64,000 nucleotides of DNA from CAVPXC01 sp963709505 (GTDB lineage Bacteria > Chloroflexota > Anaerolineae > JAAEKA01): NCBI GenBank assembly GCA_963709505.1, contig CAVPXC010000032.1, positions 88,590 through 152,589 on the forward strand, given 5' to 3'. The notes below the pieces were generated by a model that searched no databases, was not told the DNA's origin, and saw only the letters and a list, made by a program, of their open reading frames with translations. Shown here piece by piece: positions 40,342 through 50,483 of this stretch; position 1 is the stretch's first letter; every line of letters starts with the position of its first letter. The position numbers were made by a program, and so were the translations under genes.

Positions 40342-41406
40342 GTGCAAAGCGTGCGCACAGTGGTAGTGACAGGTGTTTCAGGATATTGGGGTCAGCAAGT
40401 GGCGCGGCAGCTGCTGGCTGAGCCGAATCTGCGTATACTCGGAATCGATGCGAGGCCGCCGGAGCGGGTGGAGCGGGGTCTGGATTTCATCAAAGCCGAC
40501 ATCCGCAATCCGTTGTTGGCCGATCTGTTGCGCGTCGAGGGCGTCGATACGGTCGTGCATCTGGCTTGGCGCGAGCGACAGTGGCGCCGGGAAGAGGATT
40601 TCGAGAGCAACGTGCTCGGCTCGATGCAGTTGATCGGCGCCGCGGTCGACGCCGGAGTCAGGCAGATTGTCCTCAAGAGTACCATGGCCGTCTATGGGGC
40701 GTCAGTGGACAACGCCATCGCACTTCCGGAGGACTTGCCGCTGCGAGCGCGCAGTCGTTACGGCTACGTGCGCGATACACTGGACCTGGAAGTGTCGCTC
40801 AAGGAGTTCGCAGCCGAGTATCCGGATCTGCGTCTGTCGGTACTGCGCTTCCCCAGCGTTGTGGGGCCAGATGTGGATACGCCGTTGACACGCTGGTTGA
40901 GGCGGCCCATCCTGACTGAGTTGCTGGGTTTCGATCCGTTGCTGCAAGTGATCGACGTCGACGACGCAGTCAGAGCCCTGGTGCACGCGATCCTAACCGA
41001 AGCCGCCGTAGGCCCATGCAATGTGGCAGCGGACGGCGCCGTGTCGCTGTGTCAGATGGCCGGCTTGTTCGGAAAGCCCGTCTTGCCGATCTTGCACCCG
41101 CTGACCTACTGGGGTTCGTCGGTTCTTGCGACGACGCGGGCCGGGCGTAACGCACTAACTTGGCTGCCAATCGAGCCCGATTTCCTGCGCTACCCGTGGA
41201 CCGGCGCTCTGACCCGCATGTGGACCGAGTTCAGCTTCGAGCCACGGCTGGACGCGCGTCAGGCGATCGAGCGCTTGGTGCAGGCCTGGCGCGTTCAGCC
41301 GTTTGAGCGCTCTGCCGAGCGCCAGCGTTTTGCCGACGATCAATTGACCTCGGTCGTGGCCGAGCGTCGTGAGATCCATTCCACGGACGACGAGGTTGGT
41401 ATATAA
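40342..41406 (+). CDS. NAD-dependent epimerase/dehydratase family protein (extended SDR)
   Basis: Rossmann-fold protein of about 354 residues with VVVTGVSGYWGQQVARQLL (nucleotide-binding GxxGxxG), DTVVHLAW, and a YGYVRDTLDLE region carrying the YxxxK-like tyrosine but Arg in place of the usual Lys. The GTG at 40342 is chosen because upstream in-frame codons are the heptamer repeat. Substrate unknown, possibly a nucleotide sugar. It is co-oriented with the acyltransferase downstream. Confidence 0.82.
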   Translation: MQSVRTVVVTGVSGYWGQQVARQLLAEPNLRILGIDARPPERVERGLDFIKADIRNPLLADLLRVEGVDTVVHLAWRERQWRREEDFESNVLGSMQLIGAAVDAGVRQIVLKSTMAVYGASVDNAIALPEDLPLRARSRYGYVRDTLDLEVSLKEFAAEYPDLRLSVLRFPSVVGPDVDTPLTRWLRRPILTELLGFDPLLQVIDVDDAVRALVHAILTEAAVGPCNVAADGAVSLCQMAGLFGKPVLPILHPLTYWGSSVLATTRAGRNALTWLPIEPDFLRYPWTGALTRMWTEFSFEPRLDARQAIERLVQAWRVQPFERSAERQRFADDQLTSVVAERREIHSTDDEVGI

Positions 41407-41424
41407 TATCTGCCATCGAACAAG

Positions 41425-41499
41425 TCGCAAGTTGCAGGTAGCAAGTCGAACAATACCTGCCACTTGCAACCTGCAACCTGCTACCTGCCACCTGCCACC
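41425..41499. repeat. CAAGTTGCAGGTAGCAAG inverted repeat
   Basis: CAAGTTGCAGGTAGC is answered by the complementary GCAACCTGCAACCTGC about 30 bp on. It fills the gap between the epimerase and acyltransferase genes and may attenuate transcription between them. Confidence 0.7.
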
Positions 41500-41508
41500 C
41501 CCTGAGCC

Positions 41509-42897
41509 ATGCTAACGCAACACGAGACTATTTGCCAAGCAATTCTAGACGATGCCACACCCTGCCGTAACCCGGCCATGGCCGGTAGCGCATATTGCTG
41601 GGTTCATCGAGAGCAGACCGAGGTCGAGATCGACTTTGGCAGTGAGGCGGGCTGGCTAGCAATCGACGATCTGAGCACGTCAGGCCGATCGACGCCGGCA
41701 GGCGGCTTGGGTCAGCCGCGGGTCGACGTGGTCGAGACCGACGGGGCTGTATTGGAAGACCAGCCGCAGCCGCTCGGTGAGCAACCATTCGCGCTCGGCG
41801 ACGATCTACTGGTGGTGGACGACCGTCTAACGCAACGCAAGCGCCGGGAGGCGGAGCGCCGCAGCCGTTTGCAGGTGGAACTTGCTCGTTTTGGCCAGGC
41901 AGCCCAACGCCTGGCGCCGCCCGGCTCCGAGGCTCTACTCCCTAGCGTGGATGATGTCCAGCGTCTGATGGGTCAAGTGCTGGGGCCGCTGGCGCCTCGC
42001 CTGGATGCCCTCTTTCAGAGCGGCTATTTGAGCCCGGATTTACTCAAGGGCCTGTGGTATGTGGGCGCGTACCTGGTACGCTCGCAGACCAGCAGTGTGT
42101 GGCGCCGGCTGCAGGGCGATTATGAGCTCGACGAATTCGGACGGGACGAGGAGTTCATCAGCGCAATCCTGCCGCTAGCCCAACTGATCTACAGGCACTA
42201 CTGGCGTGTCGAGGTACATGGGGCCGAGAACGTGCCTGACCAGGGACGAGCCATGCTGGTAAGCAACCACTCGGGCGTTTTGCCGTTCGACGGGGCAATG
42301 ATTGGGGTCGCCTTGTACAATGAGACGGCTTCACAGCGTTTGCCGCGCGCGTTGGCGGCTTCCTGGTTCCAGACCTTGCCGTTTGTGTCGATGCTGTTGC
42401 AGAAGACTGGGCAGGTGCAGGCCAACCCGCTCAACGCGCAGACTCTGTTGGAGCGTGACGAACTGGTGATCGTCTTTCCTGAGGGAGTCAAGGGAATTGG
42501 CAAGCTCTACCGGGATCGCTACCAGTTGCAGCGTTTTGGCCGCGGTGGATTTATCAAAGTAGCCGTGCGCACCGGCGCGCCGATCCTACCGGTGGCCGTT
42601 GTCGGAGCCGAGGAGATCTATCCGGTTATTGGCCAGGTGGAGCCGCTGGCGCGGCTGATTGGCTTTCCCTTTTTTCCGATCACGCCCACTTTTCCGTGGA
42701 CCGGGCCATTTGGCTTTGTTCCATTGCCAACCAAGTGGACGATCGAATTCGGCAAGCCGATCCCGGTAGAAGACTACGGCCCGCGCGCTGCGGCCAACCC
42801 GGCTGTGGTGGCACGCTTGACCGAGCAGGTGCGGAGCACCGTTCAGCAAATGCTGTTGGATCGCCTGGCCAAACGGCGGTCGGTATTTCTGGGCTGA
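41509..42897 (+). CDS. PlsC-type acyltransferase with N-terminal Cys/His motif
   Basis: Lysophospholipid/glycerol-phosphate acyltransferase-like protein of 462 residues. The acyltransferase domain is C-terminal: VSNHSGVLPFDG at about residue 253 (acceptor/catalytic block) and FPEGVKGIGKLYRDRYQLQ at about 323. The first 40 residues hold a small Cys/His cluster (ICQAILDDATPC..., SAYCWVHR), which may bind zinc. The linker is acidic and low in similarity. Likely acts on membrane lipids. It precedes the SCP2 gene by 36 bp. Confidence 0.85.
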   Translation: MLTQHETICQAILDDATPCRNPAMAGSAYCWVHREQTEVEIDFGSEAGWLAIDDLSTSGRSTPAGGLGQPRVDVVETDGAVLEDQPQPLGEQPFALGDDLLVVDDRLTQRKRREAERRSRLQVELARFGQAAQRLAPPGSEALLPSVDDVQRLMGQVLGPLAPRLDALFQSGYLSPDLLKGLWYVGAYLVRSQTSSVWRRLQGDYELDEFGRDEEFISAILPLAQLIYRHYWRVEVHGAENVPDQGRAMLVSNHSGVLPFDGAMIGVALYNETASQRLPRALAASWFQTLPFVSMLLQKTGQVQANPLNAQTLLERDELVIVFPEGVKGIGKLYRDRYQLQRFGRGGFIKVAVRTGAPILPVAVVGAEEIYPVIGQVEPLARLIGFPFFPITPTFPWTGPFGFVPLPTKWTIEFGKPIPVEDYGPRAAANPAVVARLTEQVRSTVQQMLLDRLAKRRSVFLG

Positions 42898-42933
42898 TAG
42901 CCCGCTAGATTCCCACCCTAAAGAGGAGAAGAC

Positions 42934-43335
42934 ATGGCGTTTTACAAAAGTTCTGAGGAGTTCTATGCTGTGATACAGAAGGGCTTCGATCAGCTTGCTT
43001 TGGACCCCAAGGCGACCGCGGATTTTCACAAGCGTCACATGGTGGTGGATATTCGCTGCACCGATCCCACGGTGGAGATCATGCTGGATGGCAGGACCAA
43101 CCCAATCACAACCAGCTTTGGGCCGTATGCTGGCAAGTCCGACCTGAAGCTCGACCTGTCGACCGATCTGTTCCACGAGATTTTGCTGGGAAAAGCAAGT
43201 GTGAAGGCGGCCTTTACCGGCGGCAAGGTGAAGGTTTCGGGCAACATCTTTCGCGCCATGCAGCTGCGCGACCTCTTCTACCAGATCTCGAGGCTTTATC
43301 CGACGATCCTTCGGGAGATGGGATACGACGTTTGA
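42934..43335 (+). CDS. SCP2 sterol/lipid-binding domain protein
   Basis: A protein of 133 residues that fits a single SCP2 domain: hydrophobic pocket segments TVEIMLDGRTNPITTSFGPY and a late LLGKASVKAAFTGGKVKVSG. Such proteins carry lipids or fatty acyl groups. The ATG at 42934 follows AAAGAGGAGAAGAC. Co-directional with the acyltransferase, which supports a lipid role. Confidence 0.85.
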   Translation: MAFYKSSEEFYAVIQKGFDQLALDPKATADFHKRHMVVDIRCTDPTVEIMLDGRTNPITTSFGPYAGKSDLKLDLSTDLFHEILLGKASVKAAFTGGKVKVSGNIFRAMQLRDLFYQISRLYPTILREMGYDV

Positions 43336-43356
43336 GCTTGACCGCTTGTCCATCTG

Positions 43357-43398
43357 TGTCATGCTGAGCCCCGCGGGATGCGGGGTCTCAGCATGACA
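43357..43398. terminator. Bidirectional stem between SCP2 and patatin genes
   Basis: TGTCATGCTGAG...CTCAGCATGACA with an inner CCCCGC/GCGGGG stem. It separates convergent genes. Similar sequence follows the acyl-CoA ligase gene (from about 48270), so it is also a dispersed repeat. Confidence 0.75.
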
Positions 43399-43418
43399 AG
43401 CGCGCACGTGGTAGTAGC

Positions 43419-44751
43419 TCAGCGTCGATCGACGATACGGTTCAGCCCCGGGATCTTACGGGGAAAATGCGTGACGTGGGGCACGTGCGGTATGTGCAAT
43501 ACATTCGGCATACTCGGTATGTGTTTTGTCAGCCTGCCGTTGCCATTTTTCTTCTTGTCTTCGACATCCTGTCCGGCGCTGCCTTCCAAAATGCGCTGGA
43601 CGATCTGGGGGTCGTGTTTGGCCTGCCGCATCTCCTCGAGATCAGCGCGCAGGAGGCCACTTGAGATTTCGATGTCATAACGTGCGAGCGTTTCTTTGAT
43701 TACTTCGTAGCCGCCGGCCAGATCCACGCTGACCGAGCGGAAGCCGTGCTCGGCGATCTTGGTTCGGTCTTGGAGACGCATGATGTTGGCGAAGAACATC
43801 ATGGCGTCATCAGGCCTGGGCTCGATCAGGATGATGTCGATGTCGGGATGGCGGCGCTGAAGCTGTTTGATCTGGTATTTCAAGCCAGAATGGAGCATCA
43901 CGCGCGTGGCCTGGGCGCTCACCGCCTCCAGCCCTCGTTCGCTGATGAGATCGCCTTTTGAACCTTGCTGGCGCGTCGAGTTCGAACGGCACAAGCGCGT
44001 TGATGCAAACCACCAGTTTGGCGCCGTGCTCGATTGCCACATCCAGGCTGGCGTTGCCGCGCGCGCCGCCGTCGATAAAGACCTTGTTACCGATGCGGAC
44101 GGGCCTGTAGATGATCGGAACGGCCGAAGAGGCGGCGACGGCTTCAGAGATCGGTACATCAGGCGTCTGCGCGCTGAACACGGCGCGGTGCCCGTTGTCG
44201 AGCTCCGTTGCGATGATGTACAGCTCACGGGTGAGTTGATCGAAGTGGTTCGTACACCCGGCCATCGCAAGCGTGTCTCGCATCCATTCCCCATAGGCGC
44301 GGTTGTCGTAGATACCGGAGGGGAGTGCGCTGCCCAGCCCGCTAAACATCAGGTCCAGAACGGACAGTCGCCCGCGGCTGGCCAGGGCATCAAGGCCGGT
44401 GCTGATCAGTCGTCGGGGCAAGCCCAGGCTGCGGCGGAGAATCTCGCCGGTGTTCAGGTGGAATAGATGCTTCGGCTCGGGAAAGCTCGCGACAGGATGG
44501 GTGGCGTTGACAACCCGCATGAGGTCCACCGAGGACATGCCGTTGGCCAGAAACGAGGCAACGAGCGCGCCTGCGCTGGTACCAACGTAGATATCAAAAT
44601 CGTTGACAGTGCGATTGACCAGCAGGTCGTCGATCGCACGCAGCGCGCCGATCTCGTACACTGCACCGGCTGTGCCGCCGCCGGCCAGTACTAGCGCTGT
44701 GCGACCGGAAGAGGATGCTTCGTCGTCTGTCGCTGCAACGGGTTTTGTCAT
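43419..44751 (-). CDS. Patatin-like phospholipase (one frame break)
   Basis: A lipid acyl hydrolase with ALVLAGGGTAGAVYEIGALRA (oxyanion Gly-rich loop), the GxSxG nucleophile in VGTSAGALVASFLA and the catalytic DGG in VFIDGGARGNASL. The frame breaks at 43976-43984, where the minus strand reads GAACTCGAC and GACTCGAC gives VPFDSTRQQGSKGDLISE. Repaired length about 443 residues. The C-terminus carries a short HIP-rich repeat (HIPSMPNVLHIPHVPHV). It precedes the phaR-like gene, read in the same direction, suggesting a lipid/PHA-granule connection. Confidence 0.87.
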
Positions 44752-44805
44752 GAACGGCACCAGGTGTAGGATCGGGAAGGTCGGGGATCATCGTAAGACG
44801 CGCGG

Positions 44806-45411
44806 TTACTGCGCCGCGTATTCGTCGTTCAGGTCTTTTTCAGGTGAAGGTTCGGACGAGCTGGTAAACGCGGCGTCAAGGTTTTCAGTGAGTTGTTCGA
44901 GCTGCAACTGGAGGTTCAGCATGTCGATGCGCGAGGGCATGTTCAAGCGGTGCAACGCCGCCTCGACCCGGCTATCCAGGATGTGCAGGTCAAGCAGGCC
45001 GCTTAGCCTGTCCCGGCTGAACTCCTCGCGCAACCGCCGCGCCTCGTCCTCGGCTAGCTCGCCGCGCCTGACCAGGGATTCGAGGCGTTGGTCAACCTCC
45101 GCCTCCAGCGCGCGCACCGCGTTGACCGAGGCTGTGAACGAGCGTTTTACGTACTCCAGCGTGCCGCCGCCCGTTCGGATCAGGTTGGTCAGCAATACGC
45201 TGGGCAAGTAGCCGCTATCCTTCTTCTCGCGTTCGAAGATGATCTGCGACAGAGTGACGCCCGTCAGGTCCTCGCCGGTCTCGTGATCGCGCACTTCGAC
45301 ATCGTTGCCGTCGCGGATGAGATCGGCGATAGTCTCGAGGGTGATGTAACGCTTGGCATCGGTGTTGTAGAGTTTTCGGTTGGGATAGCGCTTGATGAGA
45401 ACCGTTGGCAT
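44806..45411 (-). CDS. phaR: PHA-synthesis regulator family protein (PhaR-like)
   Basis: N-terminal PHB/PHA accumulation regulator DNA-binding domain: IKRYPNRKLYNTDAKRYITL, the hallmark of the family, followed by an accumulation region (EREKKDSGYLPSVLLTNLI). The rest is a coiled-coil-like helix. About 201 residues from the ATG at 45411. In other bacteria PhaR binds PHA granules and represses phasin genes. Here a phasin-like gene lies just upstream in the same orientation. Confidence 0.88.
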   Translation of the reverse strand: MPTVLIKRYPNRKLYNTDAKRYITLETIADLIRDGNDVEVRDHETGEDLTGVTLSQIIFEREKKDSGYLPSVLLTNLIRTGGGTLEYVKRSFTASVNAVRALEAEVDQRLESLVRRGELAEDEARRLREEFSRDRLSGLLDLHILDSRVEAALHRLNMPSRIDMLNLQLQLEQLTENLDAAFTSSSEPSPEKDLNDEYAAQ

Positions 45412-45507
45412 GATTCCTCTGCTCCTCATTGGAAGGGATTATACCGCGCTGTGTCAACTCTGTCCAGAAAGCGCAGACGGGATTGACGGCAGCGTCGTCG
45501 CTCGCTA

Positions 45508-45563
45508 GAAAAAAGCGCCGGAGGGACCTGTGCAGTGATCGCACATGCTCTTCCGGCGCTCTT
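45508..45563 (-). terminator. Terminator after the phasin-like gene
   Basis: On the minus strand AGCGCCGGA and TCCGGCGCT form a stem followed by TTTTTTC. It lies about 90 bp after the phasin-like stop, so that gene is probably monocistronic. Confidence 0.7.
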
Positions 45564-45647
45564 TGTAAGCAGATCGGACTGGCCGGAGCGAACGTCTGGC
45601 TACCCTTTTCGACGGGGCCGCTGCAACGTCTGCCTCCGGACTGGACC

Positions 45648-46151
45648 TTAGTTCTTCAATGCGTCTACCTTGTCGGCCAGGAGGGCGATCTTCTGGCTTA
45701 ACAGGTCGATGTCGTGCTTGGTGGGGATGTTCAATCGCCCCAAGATGCCTTCGATGCGCTGGTCGATCATCGTTTCGGCTTTGGCGATCTGCTTCTCCGT
45801 CTCATCGTGCACCTTGCCGACCTGCTTGTGAGTCTCCTCTTGCATCTTCGTGGCGACATCCTCGGCGTCGTGGCGCCGGCGGGAGAGCACGTCACGTACC
45901 AGGCGACGGCCATCCTGCTCGGCAATCTCACCGCGCTCCACTAACTTGCCGACGAAGTCCTCGACCTCGTCCTTGGTCAGCGCGAATGCGCCTACGCCGG
46001 CCTGCAATACCTTGCGGACCATCGCCACCATGGAGGAACTGCCATCCTTGGCCTCGATGGTTTCAACATCTTCTTCGACAAGCACCATTTGATCGGTGCC
46101 GTTGGTAACAACTTCTATGGTTTCTGATACAACCTGCAGCTCTTCTGTCAT
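45648..46151 (-). CDS. Phasin-like (PhaF/PhaI-type) granule-associated protein
   Basis: About 167 residues from the ATG at 46151 (after AGGAGGTC). An N-terminal linker precedes a segment VAMVRKVLQAGVGAFALTKD, then VGKLVERGEIAEQDGRRLVR (the conserved phasin-type helical hairpin). A long coiled coil follows (EETHKQVGKVHDETEKQIAK). Matches the poly(hydroxyalkanoate) granule-associated family. No PHA synthase gene is in the window. Confidence 0.8.
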   Translation of the reverse strand: MTEELQVVSETIEVVTNGTDQMVLVEEDVETIEAKDGSSSMVAMVRKVLQAGVGAFALTKDEVEDFVGKLVERGEIAEQDGRRLVRDVLSRRRHDAEDVATKMQEETHKQVGKVHDETEKQIAKAETMIDQRIEGILGRLNIPTKHDIDLLSQKIALLADKVDALKN

Positions 46152-46238
46152 GATACAAAGACCTCCTACTTGCGATTGTGCAGCCGCCGGGGCTCCTGCA
46201 CGCCGAGAATTTGATCCAGCGCTTCTTTTGCCTGCTGA

Positions 46239-46280
46239 ATGACGCATTGCGTCATTGCGGATTATAACACACTGCGTCAT
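46239..46280 (-). promoter_or_regulatory. Phasin promoter with overlapping palindromic operator
   Basis: On the minus strand TATAAT (46261-46266) is followed at the predicted start point by the 17-bp near-perfect palindrome ATGACGCAATGCGTCAT (46239-46255). A half-site ATGACGCA (46273-46280) lies just upstream of the -10. A repressor bound here would block initiation. PhaR is a candidate from the neighbourhood. Confidence 0.6.
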
Positions 46281-46526
46281 AGGAGTCAAGAATGTCAGAC
46301 CCTTCAGGTTTTCCTTGTCAAACCGGTGCCTGGCTACGAGCAATATCTATTCGAACCAGCAACCTGGTCAAGGACGAGAAGCCCGAAGAGCTTTCCCGGA
46401 TGCAGCCGAAGGGGTCTGCCTCCAACCCAACATGCGCCGCGTTTGCCGAAGTCTTTGACGCCCAAGATCGTTGGCCATATAATGTGAAGGATAGCGCAAA
46501 ATTATTTGAAAAGAGAGGTTGACTCC

Positions 46527-48252
<1,726 letters not shown>

Positions 48253-48336
48253 AGCATAGAAGCATCTCGTGTCATGCTGAGACCCCGCATCCCGCGGGGC
48301 GGTATTCGCAAACGAATGACATGGTATGTCATGAGT

Positions 48337-48510
48337 AGTGCTCTGTTAGGTTGAAAAGTGTGATCGTCATCTCTTTGTAACTCGTGACCCGTCATTCCTG
48401 CGAAAGCAGGAATCCATCTGGCTGGTGGTCAATACGAGCTTACCAGATGGATTCCTGCTTTCGCAGGAATGACGGGTCACAGCTAGCAAACTTCAACCTA
48501 ACAGAGCACT
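48337..48510. mobile_element. MITE-like element with nested inverted repeats
   Basis: Terminal 19-bp perfect inverted repeats AGTGCTCTGTTAGGTTGAA (48337-48355) and its complement (48492-48510) enclose a second inverted repeat of 38-bp arms (48384-48421 / 48443-48480, with GTCATTCCTGCGAAAGCAGG). No ORF. It lies between the acyl-CoA ligase and ABC transporter genes; no target duplication is evident. Confidence 0.8.
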
Positions 48511-48560
48511 GAGGTCCGCCGAAGCATCCCCTCAGACTGTCAGCTTGCCGGCAGCGCGCT

Positions 48561-48588
48561 TTGACATGCCCTTGCGTAGTGGTATAAT
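48561..48588 (+). promoter_or_regulatory. Consensus sigma-70 promoter of the ABC transporter operon
   Basis: Perfect TTGACA (48561-48566) and TATAAT (48583-48588) with a 16-bp spacer. It begins about 50 bp after the MITE-like element. Transcription would start near 48595. Confidence 0.8.
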
Positions 48589-48625
48589 CCCCTCGTCGTT
48601 GCGACAGTCATCCTGTTTGCCCTAC

Positions 48626-49585
48626 GTGAATCCGCCAATCGCTCAGCCCATCCAGCCCCCCACACCCGTAGGAAACCACTCGTTGACTGCCAGGAAGTCA
48701 AGACGGTGGCCCCTATCTGCCTACGAAATCCAAATTCGCCTGTTCCTGGTCCCTTTTCTGCTAGGCTCGCTGATTCTGATCGTCCTGCCTGCCCTAATTA
48801 CGGTGGGCGTGGCCTTTACCAAGTACAACGCGATCCAACCACCCTCCTGGGTAGGTCTGGACAACTTCCGGACGCTCCTGGCCTCGCCGCTGGCGCGGCT
48901 GTCGCTGAGCATCTCGCTGCAGTTCATCTTCGTAGCCGTGCCGCTCCGTGTGCTGGGCGCGCTGCTGATGGCGCTTATGCTCCAGGAGAGCGGCCGGCTT
49001 TTCGGCGGGCTGCGCGCCGCGGTCTATCTTCCGACGATCATCCCGGAAGGGGCTTTTGCGCTGATCTTTCTGTGGATCCTCAACCCACTGTACGGTCCGT
49101 TGAACGCCGTGTTGGGCGCTGTGGGCCTGCCAACACCTGATTGGTTGATCGATCCGGCGACGGCTCGCATGAGCTTCGTGCTGATGGCGCTGTTCACAAT
49201 CGGCGAAGGCATGGTGGTGCTGTTGATTGGCCTCAAGACCATCCCTAAAGTCTACTACGAGGTGGCGCGCGTCAACGGCGCTGGCGTCTGGCAATCTTTT
49301 CTGCGCATTACCCTGCCCCTACTGACGCCGTGGCTGCTGATCCTGACCTTTCGCGATATCGTGGTCAGCCTGCAGAACACATTTACGCCGTCCTTTGTGA
49401 TGACCTACGGCGGTCCCTATTACGCAACGACCTTCGTGCCGCTGCTGCTCTTCGAGCTAGCCTTCGATCTCTTCGATTTTGGCGCGGCCGCGGCCATGAT
49501 GGTTGTGATTTACATCTTGACCGCCCTGCTGGTGGTTGGTATTGTCAACCTGGTGGGATTGAACCGGCATGATGACGTCGCCTGA
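48626..49585 (+). CDS. ABC sugar transporter permease (MalF/UgpA type)
   Basis: A six-TM permease of the carbohydrate CUT1 class: FLVPFLLGSLILIVLPALIT at the start, the EAA loop VARVNGAGVWQSFLRITLPL (about residue 215), and the final helix VVIYILTALLVVGIVNLVGL. Start uncertain: GTG at 48626 lies within the predicted transcript; a TTG at 48683 after GTAGGAAA is equally good. It overlaps the next permease gene by 17 bp. Substrate not determined. Confidence 0.85.
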   Translation: MNPPIAQPIQPPTPVGNHSLTARKSRRWPLSAYEIQIRLFLVPFLLGSLILIVLPALITVGVAFTKYNAIQPPSWVGLDNFRTLLASPLARLSLSISLQFIFVAVPLRVLGALLMALMLQESGRLFGGLRAAVYLPTIIPEGAFALIFLWILNPLYGPLNAVLGAVGLPTPDWLIDPATARMSFVLMALFTIGEGMVVLLIGLKTIPKVYYEVARVNGAGVWQSFLRITLPLLTPWLLILTFRDIVVSLQNTFTPSFVMTYGGPYYATTFVPLLLFELAFDLFDFGAAAAMMVVIYILTALLVVGIVNLVGLNRHDDVA

Positions 49586-50483
49586 ACCCCTAGAGGGCCA
49601 CGCCCCAACACCACAGGCGAATGAGCGGCACGGGCGGCCGGCGCGCTCCAGGCGGAAGCGGGTTCGCTTGGCCGTGCTTGCGATCATCGGCCTGGCCGTG
49701 GCCTTCGTGTTCGTGTTGCCGCTGCTCTGGATGGTGGTCGTGTCACTGCGGCCTGTGGGACTGCCTCCGCCTCGCACCGTCGAGTGGTGGCCCAGGGATC
49801 CACAGTGGAACAACTACGTCGAGATCTTTCGCCAGGTGCCGATGGCCCGCTACCTGCTCAACTCGGTGCTGGTGGTAGCCGTGTCCGTGCCGCTGACGCT
49901 GCTGACTTCGTCGCTAGGCGGATTTGGCCTGTCGCAGCTGCGCGAGCCGTGGCGCAACCGGCTGGTGATCGCCACCGTGTTTCTGCTGATGGTGCCCCCC
50001 TCTGCAGTCTGGTTGTTCCGCTACCAGATGCTGAGCTGGACGGGCATGCTGACCACGCTCTGGTCGTTGATCTTGCCGGCTTTTGCCGGCGGCGGACCAC
50101 TGCTGGTGCTGCTCTTCTTCTGGACCTTCCGCCGCACCCCGACAGAGATGTATGAAGCGGCGCAGCTCGAAGGCGCAAGCGCCTGGACGGCCTACCGGTG
50201 CCTGGCCATGCCGATGGCTCGCCCGACCACAGCCGCGGTTATCGTGTTGGCGTTCATGATGTTCTGGAACGATTTCACCAATCCGGTGTTGTATCTGTAC
50301 CGGCCGCAGACGTACACGCTGCCCATCGGCGTGCAGATCCTCAAGCAATTGGACTCCACTAACTGGCCGCTGTTGATGGCCGGGGCGACCTTCATGACCA
50401 TCCCGGTCGTCATACTGTTTCTGGTGTTGCAGCCGCTCTTTCTGAGCGACAATTCAATCGATTCACTCTTGGAGAAAGGCTGA
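49569..50483 (+). CDS. ABC sugar transporter permease (MalG/UgpE type)
   Basis: Second permease of the importer, 304 residues. LAVLAIIGLAVAFVFVLPLL begins TM1; the EAA loop is EAAQLEGASAWTAYRCLAMP near residue 196. The C-terminal helices are PVVILFLVLQPLFLSDN. It overlaps the preceding gene and its stop overlaps the ATG of the binding-protein gene (TGATG), so the three are coupled. Confidence 0.88.
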   Translation: MMTSPEPLEGHAPTPQANERHGRPARSRRKRVRLAVLAIIGLAVAFVFVLPLLWMVVVSLRPVGLPPPRTVEWWPRDPQWNNYVEIFRQVPMARYLLNSVLVVAVSVPLTLLTSSLGGFGLSQLREPWRNRLVIATVFLLMVPPSAVWLFRYQMLSWTGMLTTLWSLILPAFAGGGPLLVLLFFWTFRRTPTEMYEAAQLEGASAWTAYRCLAMPMARPTTAAVIVLAFMMFWNDFTNPVLYLYRPQTYTLPIGVQILKQLDSTNWPLLMAGATFMTIPVVILFLVLQPLFLSDNSIDSLLEKG

